Shown here: piece after piece, positions 1 to 9,085 of the stretch
How the letters are laid out: every line of letters begins with the position of its first letter
Position numbering within the stretch: the stretch's first letter is position 1
NCBI GenBank assembly: GCA_947591215.1
Contig: CANQCZ010000003.1
Span: 1 to 64,000 of the forward strand
Direction of reading: 5' to 3'
DNA length: 64,000 nucleotides
From: an uncultured Bacilli bacterium
Lineage (GTDB): Bacteria; Bacillota_I; Bacilli_A; RFN20; CAG-449
Notes under the pieces: generated by a model
Told to the model about the DNA's origin: nothing
Databases searched by the model: none
The model's input: the letters and a program-made list of their open reading frames with translations, nothing else
Translations under genes and position numbers: made by a program

Positions 1-1716
1 GTCACAAGTATAGGAGAAAGAGCATTCTATCAATGTAGCTCTTTAGAAAGTATTGTGATTCCAAATAGTGTCACAAGTATAGGGAACTATGCATTTTCTT
101 ATTGTAGTTCCTTAAAAAGTATAACTATTCCAAATAGTGTCACAAGTATAGGTAATGCTGCATTTTATAATTGTACTCAATTACAACATGTAACTTTTGA
201 ACCAAATAATAAGTTGGAAAGTATAGGAATAAGTGCATTCTCCGGATGTAATTCCTTAGAAAGTTTGATCTTACCATGTATAAATACATATTTAGGATAT
301 TATTTTGGAGCAACCAAATATCTGGATAATTCTACCTATGTTCCAGAATCATTAAAAACTATAACTATATTAGGAGGAATAAATATCCCAAAATACGCAT
401 TCTATAGATGTAGTTCCTTAACAAATATCACCATTCCAAATAGTGTTACAAGTATAGGAGAAATGGCATTTTATAATTGTAGTTCCTTAGAAAGTTTAAC
501 TTTACCATTTATTGATACATATTTAGGATATTATTTTGGAGCAACCAAATATCTGGATAATTCTACCTATGTTCCGGAATCATTAAAAACCATAACTATA
601 TTAGGAGGAATAAATATCCCAAAATACGCATTCTCTGGTTGTAGTTCTTTAACGAGTATTACTATTCCAAGTAGCGTTACAAGTATAGGAAAAAATGCAT
701 TTTGGGGTTGTAATTCCTTAACCATCTATTGTGAAGCATCATCAAAACCAAGTGGATGGGATAGTGATTGGAATTATAATAGACCAGTTTACTGGGAAAT
801 TAATGAAAATAATTTTATTGAAAAAGATGATATTCAATATGTTGTTATCGATGAAAAAGCAGTAGTAACAAGATATGTCGGAACATCAACAAATGTAGTA
901 ATACCGACTACAATAGAAATTAAAGGAAATACATATGATGTCACAAGTATAGGGAACTATGCATTTTCTTATTGTAGTTCCTTAAAAAGTATAACTATTC
1001 CAAATAGTGTCACAAGTATAGGAGAAAGAGCATTCTATCAATGTAGCTCTTTAGAAAGTATTGTGATTCCAAATAGTGTCACAAGTATAGGGAACTATGC
1101 ATTTTCTTATTGTAGTTCCTTAACAAGTATCAAGATTCCAAGTAGTGTTACAACTGTTGGCGGGCGGGTATTTCAATATTGTTATTCACTAACCATCTAT
1201 TGTGAAGCATCATCAAAACCAAGTGGATGGGATAGTGATTGGAATTATAATAGACCAGTTTACTGGGGGATTAATGAAAATAATTTTATTGAAAAAGATG
1301 GTCTCCAATATGTAATTATTGATAAAAAAGCAGTAGTAACAAGATATGTAGGAACATCAACAAATGTAGAAATACCAGCTACAATAGAAATTAAAGGAAA
1401 TACATATGATGTCACAAGTATCGGAGAAAGTGCATTCTATAATTGTAGTTCATTAACCACTATCACCATACCAAATAGTGTCACAAGTATAGGAGAAGTG
1501 GCATTCGAATATTGTAGATCCTTAACCACAATTACGATTCCGAGTTGTGTCACAAGTATAGGAGAGTTTGCATTCCATGGCTGTGATTCTTTAACTATCT
1601 ATTGTGAAGTATTATCAGAGCCAAATGAATGGAATGATAATTGGAATTCTATTGATAGACCAGTTTACTGGGGAGAAGAATGGCATTATGAAAATGGAGT
1701 ACCGACGTTAAATTAA
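1..1716 (+). CDS. BspA-type leucine-rich-repeat (LRR_5) surface/secreted protein, 5' truncated by window edge
   Basis: Frame +1 is open from base 1. Repeated motif xxIGxxAFxxCSSLxSITIPNSVTS is typical of the BspA/LRR_5 family. No LPXTG-like anchor at the C-terminus. Confidence 0.9.
   Translation, partial: VTSIGERAFYQCSSLESIVIPNSVTSIGNYAFSYCSSLKSITIPNSVTSIGNAAFYNCTQLQHVTFEPNNKLESIGISAFSGCNSLESLILPCINTYLGYYFGATKYLDNSTYVPESLKTITILGGINIPKYAFYRCSSLTNITIPNSVTSIGEMAFYNCSSLESLTLPFIDTYLGYYFGATKYLDNSTYVPESLKTITILGGINIPKYAFSGCSSLTSITIPSSVTSIGKNAFWGCNSLTIYCEASSKPSGWDSDWNYNRPVYWEINENNFIEKDDIQYVVIDEKAVVTRYVGTSTNVVIPTTIEIKGNTYDVTSIGNYAFSYCSSLKSITIPNSVTSIGERAFYQCSSLESIVIPNSVTSIGNYAFSYCSSLTSIKIPSSVTTVGGRVFQYCYSLTIYCEASSKPSGWDSDWNYNRPVYWGINENNFIEKDGLQYVIIDKKAVVTRYVGTSTNVEIPATIEIKGNTYDVTSIGESAFYNCSSLTTITIPNSVTSIGEVAFEYCRSLTTITIPSCVTSIGEFAFHGCDSLTIYCEVLSEPNEWNDNWNSIDRPVYWGEEWHYENGVPTLN
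291..635 (+). repeat. Near-identical ~114-bp repeat, two copies (291-404 and 522-635), period 231 bp, inside the BspA-like gene
   Basis: Copies encode YLGYYFGATKYLDNSTYVPESLKTITILGGINIPKYAF. By eye there are two mismatches, both synonymous (ccagaa/ccggaa, aaaact/aaaacc). Confidence 0.9.
720..1431 (+). repeat. Large in-frame cassette repeat, two copies (about 720-960 and 1191-1431), offset 471 bp
   Basis: Both encode (T)IYCEASSKPSGWDSDWNYNRPVYW.INENNFIEKD..QYV.ID.KAVVTRYVGTSTNV.IP.TIEIKGNTYDVTSIG. The first ~80 bp are identical apart from boundaries. Confidence 0.9.
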
Positions 1717-1830
1717 CGAACTTTAAAATCAAGTGAGTCGCAGTTATCAAAAAAGTAACATAACAAGATCTTTTATGTTATAAAATGTCTTATGTTTTTA
1801 GTTTGTAATTATAAAATAAAAAATTTTATG

Positions 1831-1990
1831 CTCGTGTGTATGAACGTTGGCAGGACATGAAGAATAATTCCACCAAAGAACATGATTTATTCTTGAAAAA
1901 TAGTTTGAAAGCACTATTGGAAAACGAAATTTGCTACACTATATTAATGAAAATCGCATAGAAATCAATATTTTAAAAATTCGATAGTGA
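1831..1990 (+). pseudogene. Possible decayed gene fragment, family unknown
   Basis: Frame reads KKFYARVYERWQDMKNNSTKEHDLFLKNSLKALLE. A single frame change then gives KRNLLHYINENRIEINILKIR before stops. No start codon or RBS. Confidence 0.25.
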
Positions 1991-2054
1991 ATGATGTAAA
2001 TAATTAATTCAACTCTATCTATATTTTTTGTAAAATAAATATAGGTGGTATAAA

Positions 2055-3170
2055 GTGTTTAAGTACAATGACAAACGATGTCTCGTCAATGTTTCAAACT
2101 CAATTTTAAAAAATTTTGGAATTAAACCTTTTCATGAAGGTTTATCAAGTTTAGATTCACTTTTCAAACAAAAACATTATCAAAAAATTACAGTTCTTTT
2201 ATTTGATGGTATGGGTAGTTCAATTCAAGATTATCATTTAAATAAGCATGATTTTTTAGTAAAGCACCATTTTGACGAAATTACTTCGGTTTTTCCTCCA
2301 ACAACCGTTGCGGCAACAACCGCTTTTTTAAGTGGACGTTATCCTATTGAAACCGGTTGGATCGGTTGGTCGCAATATTTTCCCTCTATCGATAAAAGAG
2401 TCGATATGTTTTCTAATGCCGACAGCACTACAAAACAACCCATAAAAGGTCCTCATCTCGGTAAAACCTATTATCCGTATGAATCGATTATCGATTTAAT
2501 AAACAACTCGAAAAAAGCCGAAGCCTTAGCAATTTATCCTTATGGAATCGAAAATGGGAAAGCCGTCGATTTAAACGATTTTTTCAATATTCTTCAAGAT
2601 GAAATGCAAAAAGATCGTTCGCATTTTATTTATGGATACTGGGCTGATCCCGACACCACTATTCATCTGAATGGAACTACTTCTTACAAAGTTCGTTCTC
2701 TTTTAAAGAAAATCAATCGTAAAATTATCAAATTATCTAAAGAATGTAAAGATAATCTTATTCTCGTTTTAGCGGATCATTCATTAATCGATATTGAAAA
2801 TTGCTATATCGACGAACATCCTGATTTTTACTCTTGCTTAGAAGACAATTATTCGATTGAGTCTCGTTGCGCTTCGTTTAGAATCAAACCTGGTAAAGAT
2901 GATGAATTTTTGTATTTATTTGATAAATATTATAGTGACAACTTTTTATTGTTATCTAAAGATTTAGCTTTATCAACAAATTTGTTCGGTAAAGGAAAAC
3001 CCCACCCATTAATCAAAGATTCTCTAGGTGATTATATTGCTATCGCCAAAAATTCAAAATCGTTTGCATATCCTTTAAAACTTTTTGATTATCCGATCGT
3101 TTTTAAAGCGACACATGCCGGAGGTACAAGCGAGGAATCTTTGATCTATCTTTCAGTTATCAATCAATAA
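2055..3170 (+). CDS. Alkaline phosphatase superfamily / type I phosphodiesterase-nucleotide pyrophosphatase family protein
   Basis: N-terminal LLFDGMGSS metal site, PPTTVAATTAFLSGRYP nucleophile region, VLADHS, KATHAGG. RBS-like aggtgg before GTG. Confidence 0.8.
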   Translation: MFKYNDKRCLVNVSNSILKNFGIKPFHEGLSSLDSLFKQKHYQKITVLLFDGMGSSIQDYHLNKHDFLVKHHFDEITSVFPPTTVAATTAFLSGRYPIETGWIGWSQYFPSIDKRVDMFSNADSTTKQPIKGPHLGKTYYPYESIIDLINNSKKAEALAIYPYGIENGKAVDLNDFFNILQDEMQKDRSHFIYGYWADPDTTIHLNGTTSYKVRSLLKKINRKIIKLSKECKDNLILVLADHSLIDIENCYIDEHPDFYSCLEDNYSIESRCASFRIKPGKDDEFLYLFDKYYSDNFLLLSKDLALSTNLFGKGKPHPLIKDSLGDYIAIAKNSKSFAYPLKLFDYPIVFKATHAGGTSEESLIYLSVINQ

Positions 3171-3191
3171 GTTTACGTTCTTTGACTTTCA

Positions 3192-3216
3192 CTATACACT
3201 TGAAAAGTGTATAATT
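3192..3216 (+). terminator. Hairpin between the phosphodiesterase gene and dnaX
   Basis: tatacactt-ga-aaagtgtata followed by an AT-rich run (attattttta). Confidence 0.4.
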
Positions 3217-3233
3217 ATTTTTAGGTGATTAAA

Positions 3234-4859
3234 ATGGCATATAAAGCTTTATATCGTACTTATCGTCCTTTGACGTTTGCCGATGTCGCAGGACAAAGTA
3301 CCATTATTAAAACGTTGCAAAATGCACTTAAAGAAAATAAAATTGCACACGCTTATCTTTTTGCAGGACCACGCGGTACCGGAAAAACCACGATGGCCAG
3401 AATATTTGCCAAGGCCTTGAATTGTGAAGAAGGGCAGGGTCATCAATGTAACAATTGCTTAAACTGTACTTCGATAAATGAAGGTTCTCACCCCGATGTT
3501 ATTGAAATAGACGCCGCAAGCAATCGCGGAATTGATGAAGTTAGAGATTTAATCACTAAAGTAAAGTACGCGCCAATTCGAGGAAAATATAAAGTTTACA
3601 TTATCGACGAAGTTCACATGATGACTCAAGAAGCTTTTAATGCCCTTTTGAAAACCTTAGAGGAACCGCCAGTTAACGTCGTTTTTATTTTGGCGACTAC
3701 CGAACCCTATAAGTTAATGCCAACCATTTTATCTCGGTGCCAACGTTACGATTTTTCCAAAGTCAGCGACGCGGATCTTTTAAAAAGATTAATGGTTGTT
3801 TGCGAAAAGGAAAATATTAATTATGAACCCGATGCTTTAAATCTCATCATTTCTTTAGCAGATGGCGGTGTTCGGGATGCCCTTTCGATGTTAGATCAAG
3901 CTTCATCATATTCAAACGGCAATTTGAAGGTCTCCGACATTGAAGAAATATATGGTCTTCTTTCCAATAGAGAAAAAATCAAACTTTTGAAGTATATTAG
4001 CGATCAAAATATCTTAGCCATTACAAACGAACTTCAAGAATTGGAAAAACGTGGTATTGATTTCAAAAGATTAAATAATGACCTAATTGAAATACTTAAA
4101 GAACGGTTAATCTATTTAGCCACTAAAGAACCTTCACTATTACGAAAAGCAAAAGAAACGGAACTAAAGGAACTTAATTTTTCAAAAGAGATGACAATGA
4201 AAATGATCGATATATTACTAGAAGCTTCCGCACAATTTAAAATTGTGGCAAATATTAAATCGTTATTGGAAATCACTCTTTTAAAATTAGCTTCACTCAA
4301 CGATAGTTCATTAACTAATAAACAAATTGAAAAGCCCATTATAGAGACTCCAAAGATTCAAAAAGAAGAACCTATAAAAAAAGAGAGTATTAATAAACCG
4401 CTTCCGGAAAATGATTTAATCGAAGTATCCCCGCTTGAAGAACATGGTAAATGCTATGTTCTTGATGAAGAAGAAATTATCAATATTATGATTCAAGCTT
4501 CTAAAGAGCAAAAAGCTTTATGTATCAACAATTGGAGTTCGATTTCAAATTATCTTTCAAATAAAAAATTGGGTCCTTACGCTTCGATTTTACGTCTCTC
4601 GGCACCGCGAATTTATAGCAAAGGTTACCTCATTGTCGAAAATGATTTTAAAGTTAATTCTCTTAAAATTAATCTGATAAAAAATCAAGAAGGTTTAACC
4701 AAGTTAATGAAGCTTATCGTTCCAGACCTCGATTTTAAAGCGATTGTCTCTTTAAGCAAGACAGATTTTCTTAACTACGTTCAAAAATTCACCAATTTAT
4801 CTCAAGCTAATAAACTTCCAATTTCTCGGGAAATCAAAATAAAAGAGAAAGAAATTTAA
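3234..4859 (+). CDS. dnaX: DNA polymerase III subunit gamma/tau
   Basis: MAYKALYRTYRPLTFADVAGQ, GPRGTGKTTMARIFAKALNC, zinc module CEEGQGHQCNNCLNC, FNALLKTLEEPP. The track ORF starts upstream at 3225. Confidence 0.96.
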   Translation: MAYKALYRTYRPLTFADVAGQSTIIKTLQNALKENKIAHAYLFAGPRGTGKTTMARIFAKALNCEEGQGHQCNNCLNCTSINEGSHPDVIEIDAASNRGIDEVRDLITKVKYAPIRGKYKVYIIDEVHMMTQEAFNALLKTLEEPPVNVVFILATTEPYKLMPTILSRCQRYDFSKVSDADLLKRLMVVCEKENINYEPDALNLIISLADGGVRDALSMLDQASSYSNGNLKVSDIEEIYGLLSNREKIKLLKYISDQNILAITNELQELEKRGIDFKRLNNDLIEILKERLIYLATKEPSLLRKAKETELKELNFSKEMTMKMIDILLEASAQFKIVANIKSLLEITLLKLASLNDSSLTNKQIEKPIIETPKIQKEEPIKKESINKPLPENDLIEVSPLEEHGKCYVLDEEEIINIMIQASKEQKALCINNWSSISNYLSNKKLGPYASILRLSAPRIYSKGYLIVENDFKVNSLKINLIKNQEGLTKLMKLIVPDLDFKAIVSLSKTDFLNYVQKFTNLSQANKLPISREIKIKEKEI

Positions 4860-4871
4860 GGAGAACTATTT

Positions 4872-5177
4872 ATGAATATTAATGCTTTGATGCAACAAGC
4901 CCAAAAAATGCAAAAAGAAATGAACAAACTCACTGAAGAACTTGAAAAAAAATCATTCACAATCACTTCAGCGGGCGGTGCCATTGAAATTGTGATTAAA
5001 GGGACCAAAAGAATAGAATCTATCAAAATCGACGAAGCGGCGATTGATCCTTCAGAAAAAGAAATGCTTGAAGAGATGTTGAAAATTGCAATTAATGAAG
5101 CGATTGAACTCGTCGAAAAAGAATTCGAAAAAATCAACGCCAAAATGACCGGTGGTATGAAAGGATTCGGCTTTTAA
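4872..5177 (+). CDS. ebfC: YbaB/EbfC family nucleoid-associated protein
   Basis: MNINALMQQAQKMQKEMNKL, C-terminal MTGGMKGFGF; lies between dnaX and recR as in Bacilli. Confidence 0.95.
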   Translation: MNINALMQQAQKMQKEMNKLTEELEKKSFTITSAGGAIEIVIKGTKRIESIKIDEAAIDPSEKEMLEEMLKIAINEAIELVEKEFEKINAKMTGGMKGFGF

Positions 5178-5785
5178 TGGAAGAATTTCAAAGCGTTTCC
5201 GCTTTAATCGAATCACTGAAAAAATTACCCGGAATCGGTCGCAAATCCGCCGAAAGAATGGCTTATCAAATATTGCAGATGAAACCCGAAAAAATCGATC
5301 AAATGGTAACTGCGTTAAAAAATGCTCGTGACAATATCGACATCTGTCCGATTTGTGGTTCTTTTCGAGAAAATAAAAATTGTCCGATTTGTTCTGATAT
5401 GTCCCGCGATCAAGACACTCTTATCGTGGTCACTTCATTTAAAGATCTTTTAGCGATTGAAAAAATAAACAGTTATCATGGACTTTATCATGTCTTAGGC
5501 GGTAATTTATCGCCCACTAAAGGAATCGGAACAAAGGACATCAACATCGAAGGGTTGTTTAACAGAGTAAATGAAGGTAATTTAAAGGAAGTTATTTTAG
5601 CTACAGATTTAACTTTAGACGGAGAAACAACCGCACTTTATATTGCTAAATTGTTGAGTCCCTATCCGATATCGGTATCTCGATTGGCTTATGGACTTCC
5701 CATGGGCGGTCAATTAGAATATGCCGATGAATTAACCTTAGCCAAATCGATCGAAGGTCGCAATTTTATAAAAAAGGAGTTATAA
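5177..5785 (+). CDS. recR: Recombination mediator RecR
   Basis: LPGIGRKSAERMAYQIL, CPICGSFRENKNCPICSD zinc finger, Toprim domain. Confidence 0.96.
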   Translation: MEEFQSVSALIESLKKLPGIGRKSAERMAYQILQMKPEKIDQMVTALKNARDNIDICPICGSFRENKNCPICSDMSRDQDTLIVVTSFKDLLAIEKINSYHGLYHVLGGNLSPTKGIGTKDINIEGLFNRVNEGNLKEVILATDLTLDGETTALYIAKLLSPYPISVSRLAYGLPMGGQLEYADELTLAKSIEGRNFIKKEL

Positions 5786-5787
5786 AC

Positions 5788-6417
5788 ATGTCGTTATTTA
5801 TTACTTTAGAGGGTCCTGAAGGAAGCGGAAAAAGCACAGTAGCCAAATTGGTCGTGGCTAAGCTTGAAACTGAAGGCTACAAAATAGTAATGACTAGAGA
5901 ACCCGGAGGAACTCCGATTTCCGAACAAATTCGCGATGTTATTTTGCGTAAAGAAAACACCGCGATGGATTCTATTACCGAAGCGATGTTATATGCCGCA
6001 TCACGGAGACAACATCTTATCGAAAAAATTTATCCGGCATTAAAAGAAGGTAAACTTGTATTTTGTGATCGGTATTTAGACTCTTCTTTAGCTTATCAAG
6101 GATACGCTCGCGGCAATGATGTCGAAGAAATTTTAGCAATCAACAAATTTGCTACCGGCGGAAAATTTCCGGATTTAACACTCCTTTTTGATCTCGACCC
6201 CGAACTTGGCTTAAAAAGAATCGCCAGCAACAAAGGACGAGAAGTAAATCGTTTAGATCTTGAAAGTTTGCCTTTTCATCATCGAGTTCGCGACGGCTAT
6301 TTGACACTCGCTAAAAAATATCCTTCTCGTTACGTAATAATCGATGCTTCAATGCCTCTTGAAAAAGTAGTTGAAGTTACCTATAACGTCATTAAAGAAA
6401 GGCTTAAAGATAAGTAG
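5788..6417 (+). CDS. tmk: Thymidylate kinase
   Basis: MSLFITLEGPEGSGKSTVAKL; TREPGGTPISEQIR; DRYLDSSLAYQG. Confidence 0.96.
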   Translation: MSLFITLEGPEGSGKSTVAKLVVAKLETEGYKIVMTREPGGTPISEQIRDVILRKENTAMDSITEAMLYAASRRQHLIEKIYPALKEGKLVFCDRYLDSSLAYQGYARGNDVEEILAINKFATGGKFPDLTLLFDLDPELGLKRIASNKGREVNRLDLESLPFHHRVRDGYLTLAKKYPSRYVIIDASMPLEKVVEVTYNVIKERLKDK

Positions 6418-6418
6418 C

Positions 6419-7408
6419 ATGAATTATTCGGATTATCTCAAAGAACATCAACCTCTAATTTATCACACTTTTACTCACGCGATTAAAGAATCTTCTTTGG
6501 CGCATGCGTATCTTTTATGTGGAGAAGGTGGTTCTCTTTTAACGATTGCTAAATACCTAGCTAAAAGTTTAATTTGCGATAATCCTAATCCTTTAGCGTG
6601 TAATGATTGTGAGGCTTGTCGACGCTTTGACGAAGGAAATTACGCTGATTTTGTGATTATAGACGGCAGTAAAGGAAATATTAAAATCAGCGATATAACT
6701 TCTTTGAAAAGTAATTTTCAAAAGACCGCGACCGAAAAAAAACATTATTTGATTTATATTATTAATCAAATTGAAAATGCCAATAAGGAATCTCTCAATG
6801 CTATTTTAAAATTTTTGGAAGAACCTAATCCTGACGTTATCGCTTTTTTAACCACGACTAATGAAGAAAGATTGTTGCCGACAATTATCTCCAGATGTCA
6901 AATATTAAAAGTTCGAACCATCGACAAAAAAGATTTGATACAAGAAGCGGAAAATCGCGGACTTTCTCGCGATGACGCTGAAATATTAAGTTCCTTTCAT
7001 AACGATATCGAATCTTTAATGGAATGTTATGAAACGACAAATTACATAACGATTAAAGATTTGGTTTATGATTTTTTCGAAGCCTTCGATAAATCTCCGC
7101 TTACGGCACACTTTTTTGCCGAAACTAAAATAATTCCTGTTATAAAAGGAAAAGAAAACCTCCGCTTATTTGTCGACTTGATTTTATTGTTCGTAAAAGA
7201 TATGATGAACATATCCTTAAATTTACCGATTGTCATGGAATCGTCAAAACAATTAATCGGAAATCTATCGGCAAAATTTAAGGATCTAAAAAATCTTTAC
7301 CTTGATCTATCAATCAGTCGTTCTAAAATCGAGTTAAACGTCAATCCCTCTTTACTGATTGATCATATCGTCTTAGCGATCCGCAAAGGAGTGAAAATAT
7401 ATGAATGA
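6419..7408 (+). CDS. holB: DNA polymerase III delta' subunit
   Basis: AAA+ clamp-loader fold, HAYLLCGEGG, ESLNAILKFLEEPNPD, LPTIISRCQ; located after tmk. ATG at 6419 preferred over track start 6371. Confidence 0.88.
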   Translation: MNYSDYLKEHQPLIYHTFTHAIKESSLAHAYLLCGEGGSLLTIAKYLAKSLICDNPNPLACNDCEACRRFDEGNYADFVIIDGSKGNIKISDITSLKSNFQKTATEKKHYLIYIINQIENANKESLNAILKFLEEPNPDVIAFLTTTNEERLLPTIISRCQILKVRTIDKKDLIQEAENRGLSRDDAEILSSFHNDIESLMECYETTNYITIKDLVYDFFEAFDKSPLTAHFFAETKIIPVIKGKENLRLFVDLILLFVKDMMNISLNLPIVMESSKQLIGNLSAKFKDLKNLYLDLSISRSKIELNVNPSLLIDHIVLAIRKGVKIYE

Positions 7409-8240
7409 AGAAAAATTATATCTTGTCGGAGTATCGATCAATTCCACCGGTAAATCATATTTCTTTTTGACAACGTTAGATGATTTAAAATTAAACGAAG
7501 CCGTAGTTTGTAACACACAACATGGGTTAGAACTCGGTTATGTAACTGTGTTGCCTAAAGAAAAGGAAGAAACTATTTTAGAAGATGCTTTTCCTCACGT
7601 TTTAAAACGTGCCGATGAAAGTGATTTAATCGCTTATAATAACAATTTACTTTTAAGCGAAAAAGCTAAAGAAATCACTCAAAAAACCTCTGATGAATTA
7701 GGACTTAACATGAATATTATTTCGGGTTTTTACACCTTGGACGGAACTAAAGTAACTCTTTCTTATCTTGCTGATGATCGAGTTGATTTTCGCGATTTAC
7801 TAAAAATTCTTGCCAACAAATTGCGCTGTCGAATTGAATTACGCCAAATCGGAACTCGCGATCGAGCCAAGATGATTGGCGGAATCGGAATTTGCGGGTT
7901 AAAACTTTGCTGCTCTTCTTTCTTAAATGAATTTGACGGTATTTCAATTACTATGGCTAAAAATCAAATGTTGGCTTTGAATATTCCAAAACTTTCCGGT
8001 CATTGCGGTAAACTTATCTGCTGTTTAAAATACGAAGATGCGGTTTATAGTGAAGAAAAAAAGAGTTTGCCACGTATCGGAGTTCGGGTCAACTACGATA
8101 ATGCGGTTTATAAATTGACTTCAATTAACATCATCACCAAAATGGCGCGCTTAGAAAATAGTGAAAACATTCTCACGGTTCCTGTCGATGAAATAAAAGA
8201 CAAAATTATCAATAACAATAATAAAGAAGATAACAAATAA
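7401..8240 (+). CDS. ricT: PSP1 domain protein (RicT/YaaT family)
   Basis: Cysteine-rich GGIGICGLKLCCSSFL and LSGHCGKLICCLKYE; located between holB and rsmI. Confidence 0.88.
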   Translation: MNEEKLYLVGVSINSTGKSYFFLTTLDDLKLNEAVVCNTQHGLELGYVTVLPKEKEETILEDAFPHVLKRADESDLIAYNNNLLLSEKAKEITQKTSDELGLNMNIISGFYTLDGTKVTLSYLADDRVDFRDLLKILANKLRCRIELRQIGTRDRAKMIGGIGICGLKLCCSSFLNEFDGISITMAKNQMLALNIPKLSGHCGKLICCLKYEDAVYSEEKKSLPRIGVRVNYDNAVYKLTSINIITKMARLENSENILTVPVDEIKDKIINNNNKEDNK

Positions 8241-8242
8241 AT

Positions 8243-9085
8243 ATGCAACGCATTAAAAGCTTCGATTCAGGACCGATCTTGTATTTAGTCGCCACTCCTA
8301 TCGGGAATTTAAAAGAGTTTTCACCGCGGGCCATTGAAGTATTATCTTCCGTTTCTTTAATCGCTTCCGAAGATACCCGCAACACTTTAAACTTGCTCAA
8401 TTATTTTAATATTAAAAATAAACTTATTTCCTATCATGAGCATAACGAAAGTATCGTTTCAAATAAACTTTTAGAAGAGCTTAAAAATGGTCATTCAATT
8501 GCGATATGTTCCGATGCCGGTTATCCCTTAATTTCCGACCCAGGTAAAACCATCACCCAAAAAGCCATTGAAAACGGATTTGCGGTTTCGGTAATCAACG
8601 GATCTTCAGCGTTTATCCCGGCTTTAATTGCTTCTAATCTACCTACTCAACATTTTTATTTTTATGGTTTTTTAGATGCAAGACGTAGTAGACGCCTTAA
8701 AGAACTAGAAGCGCTAAAAAATATAAAAGATACTTTGATTTTTTATGAATCACCTCATCGCATTAAAGAAACTTTAGATGATTTACATTCGGTATTTGGA
8801 TCACGTAATTTCTCCCTTGCTAGAGAGTTAACCAAAATTCATGAAGAATACATAAGAGGAACTTTAGATGAAGTTCTTAATTTAGATCCTAACACCTTAA
8901 AAGGAGAAATGGTTTTAGTCGTTGCCGGAAATTCATGTGAAGAAAGTTATAATGATGACAAGATTATTGACGAACTAAAAGAATATTTAAATCAAGGCAT
9001 AACGAAAAAAGAGGCTGTTCGTTTGGTATCCCAAAAACTAAGCCTCAATAAAAATCACGTCTATCAATTGGCGATGAAACTCTAG
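8243..9085 (+). CDS. rsmI: 16S rRNA (cytidine1402-2'-O)-methyltransferase
   Basis: GPILYLVATPIGNLKEFSPRAIEVL, EDTRNTLNLL, SDAGYPLISDPG. Confidence 0.95.
   Translation: MQRIKSFDSGPILYLVATPIGNLKEFSPRAIEVLSSVSLIASEDTRNTLNLLNYFNIKNKLISYHEHNESIVSNKLLEELKNGHSIAICSDAGYPLISDPGKTITQKAIENGFAVSVINGSSAFIPALIASNLPTQHFYFYGFLDARRSRRLKELEALKNIKDTLIFYESPHRIKETLDDLHSVFGSRNFSLARELTKIHEEYIRGTLDEVLNLDPNTLKGEMVLVVAGNSCEESYNDDKIIDELKEYLNQGITKKEAVRLVSQKLSLNKNHVYQLAMKL

Noticed and set aside
1-1716. Repeats considered as a CRISPR or minisatellite
   Set aside because: All periods are multiples of 3, encode LRR_5 repeats and lie inside one open frame.
3171-3233. SRP RNA expected upstream of dnaX in Bacilli
   Set aside because: The gap is only about 60 nt and contains just a short hairpin; no SRP RNA fits.
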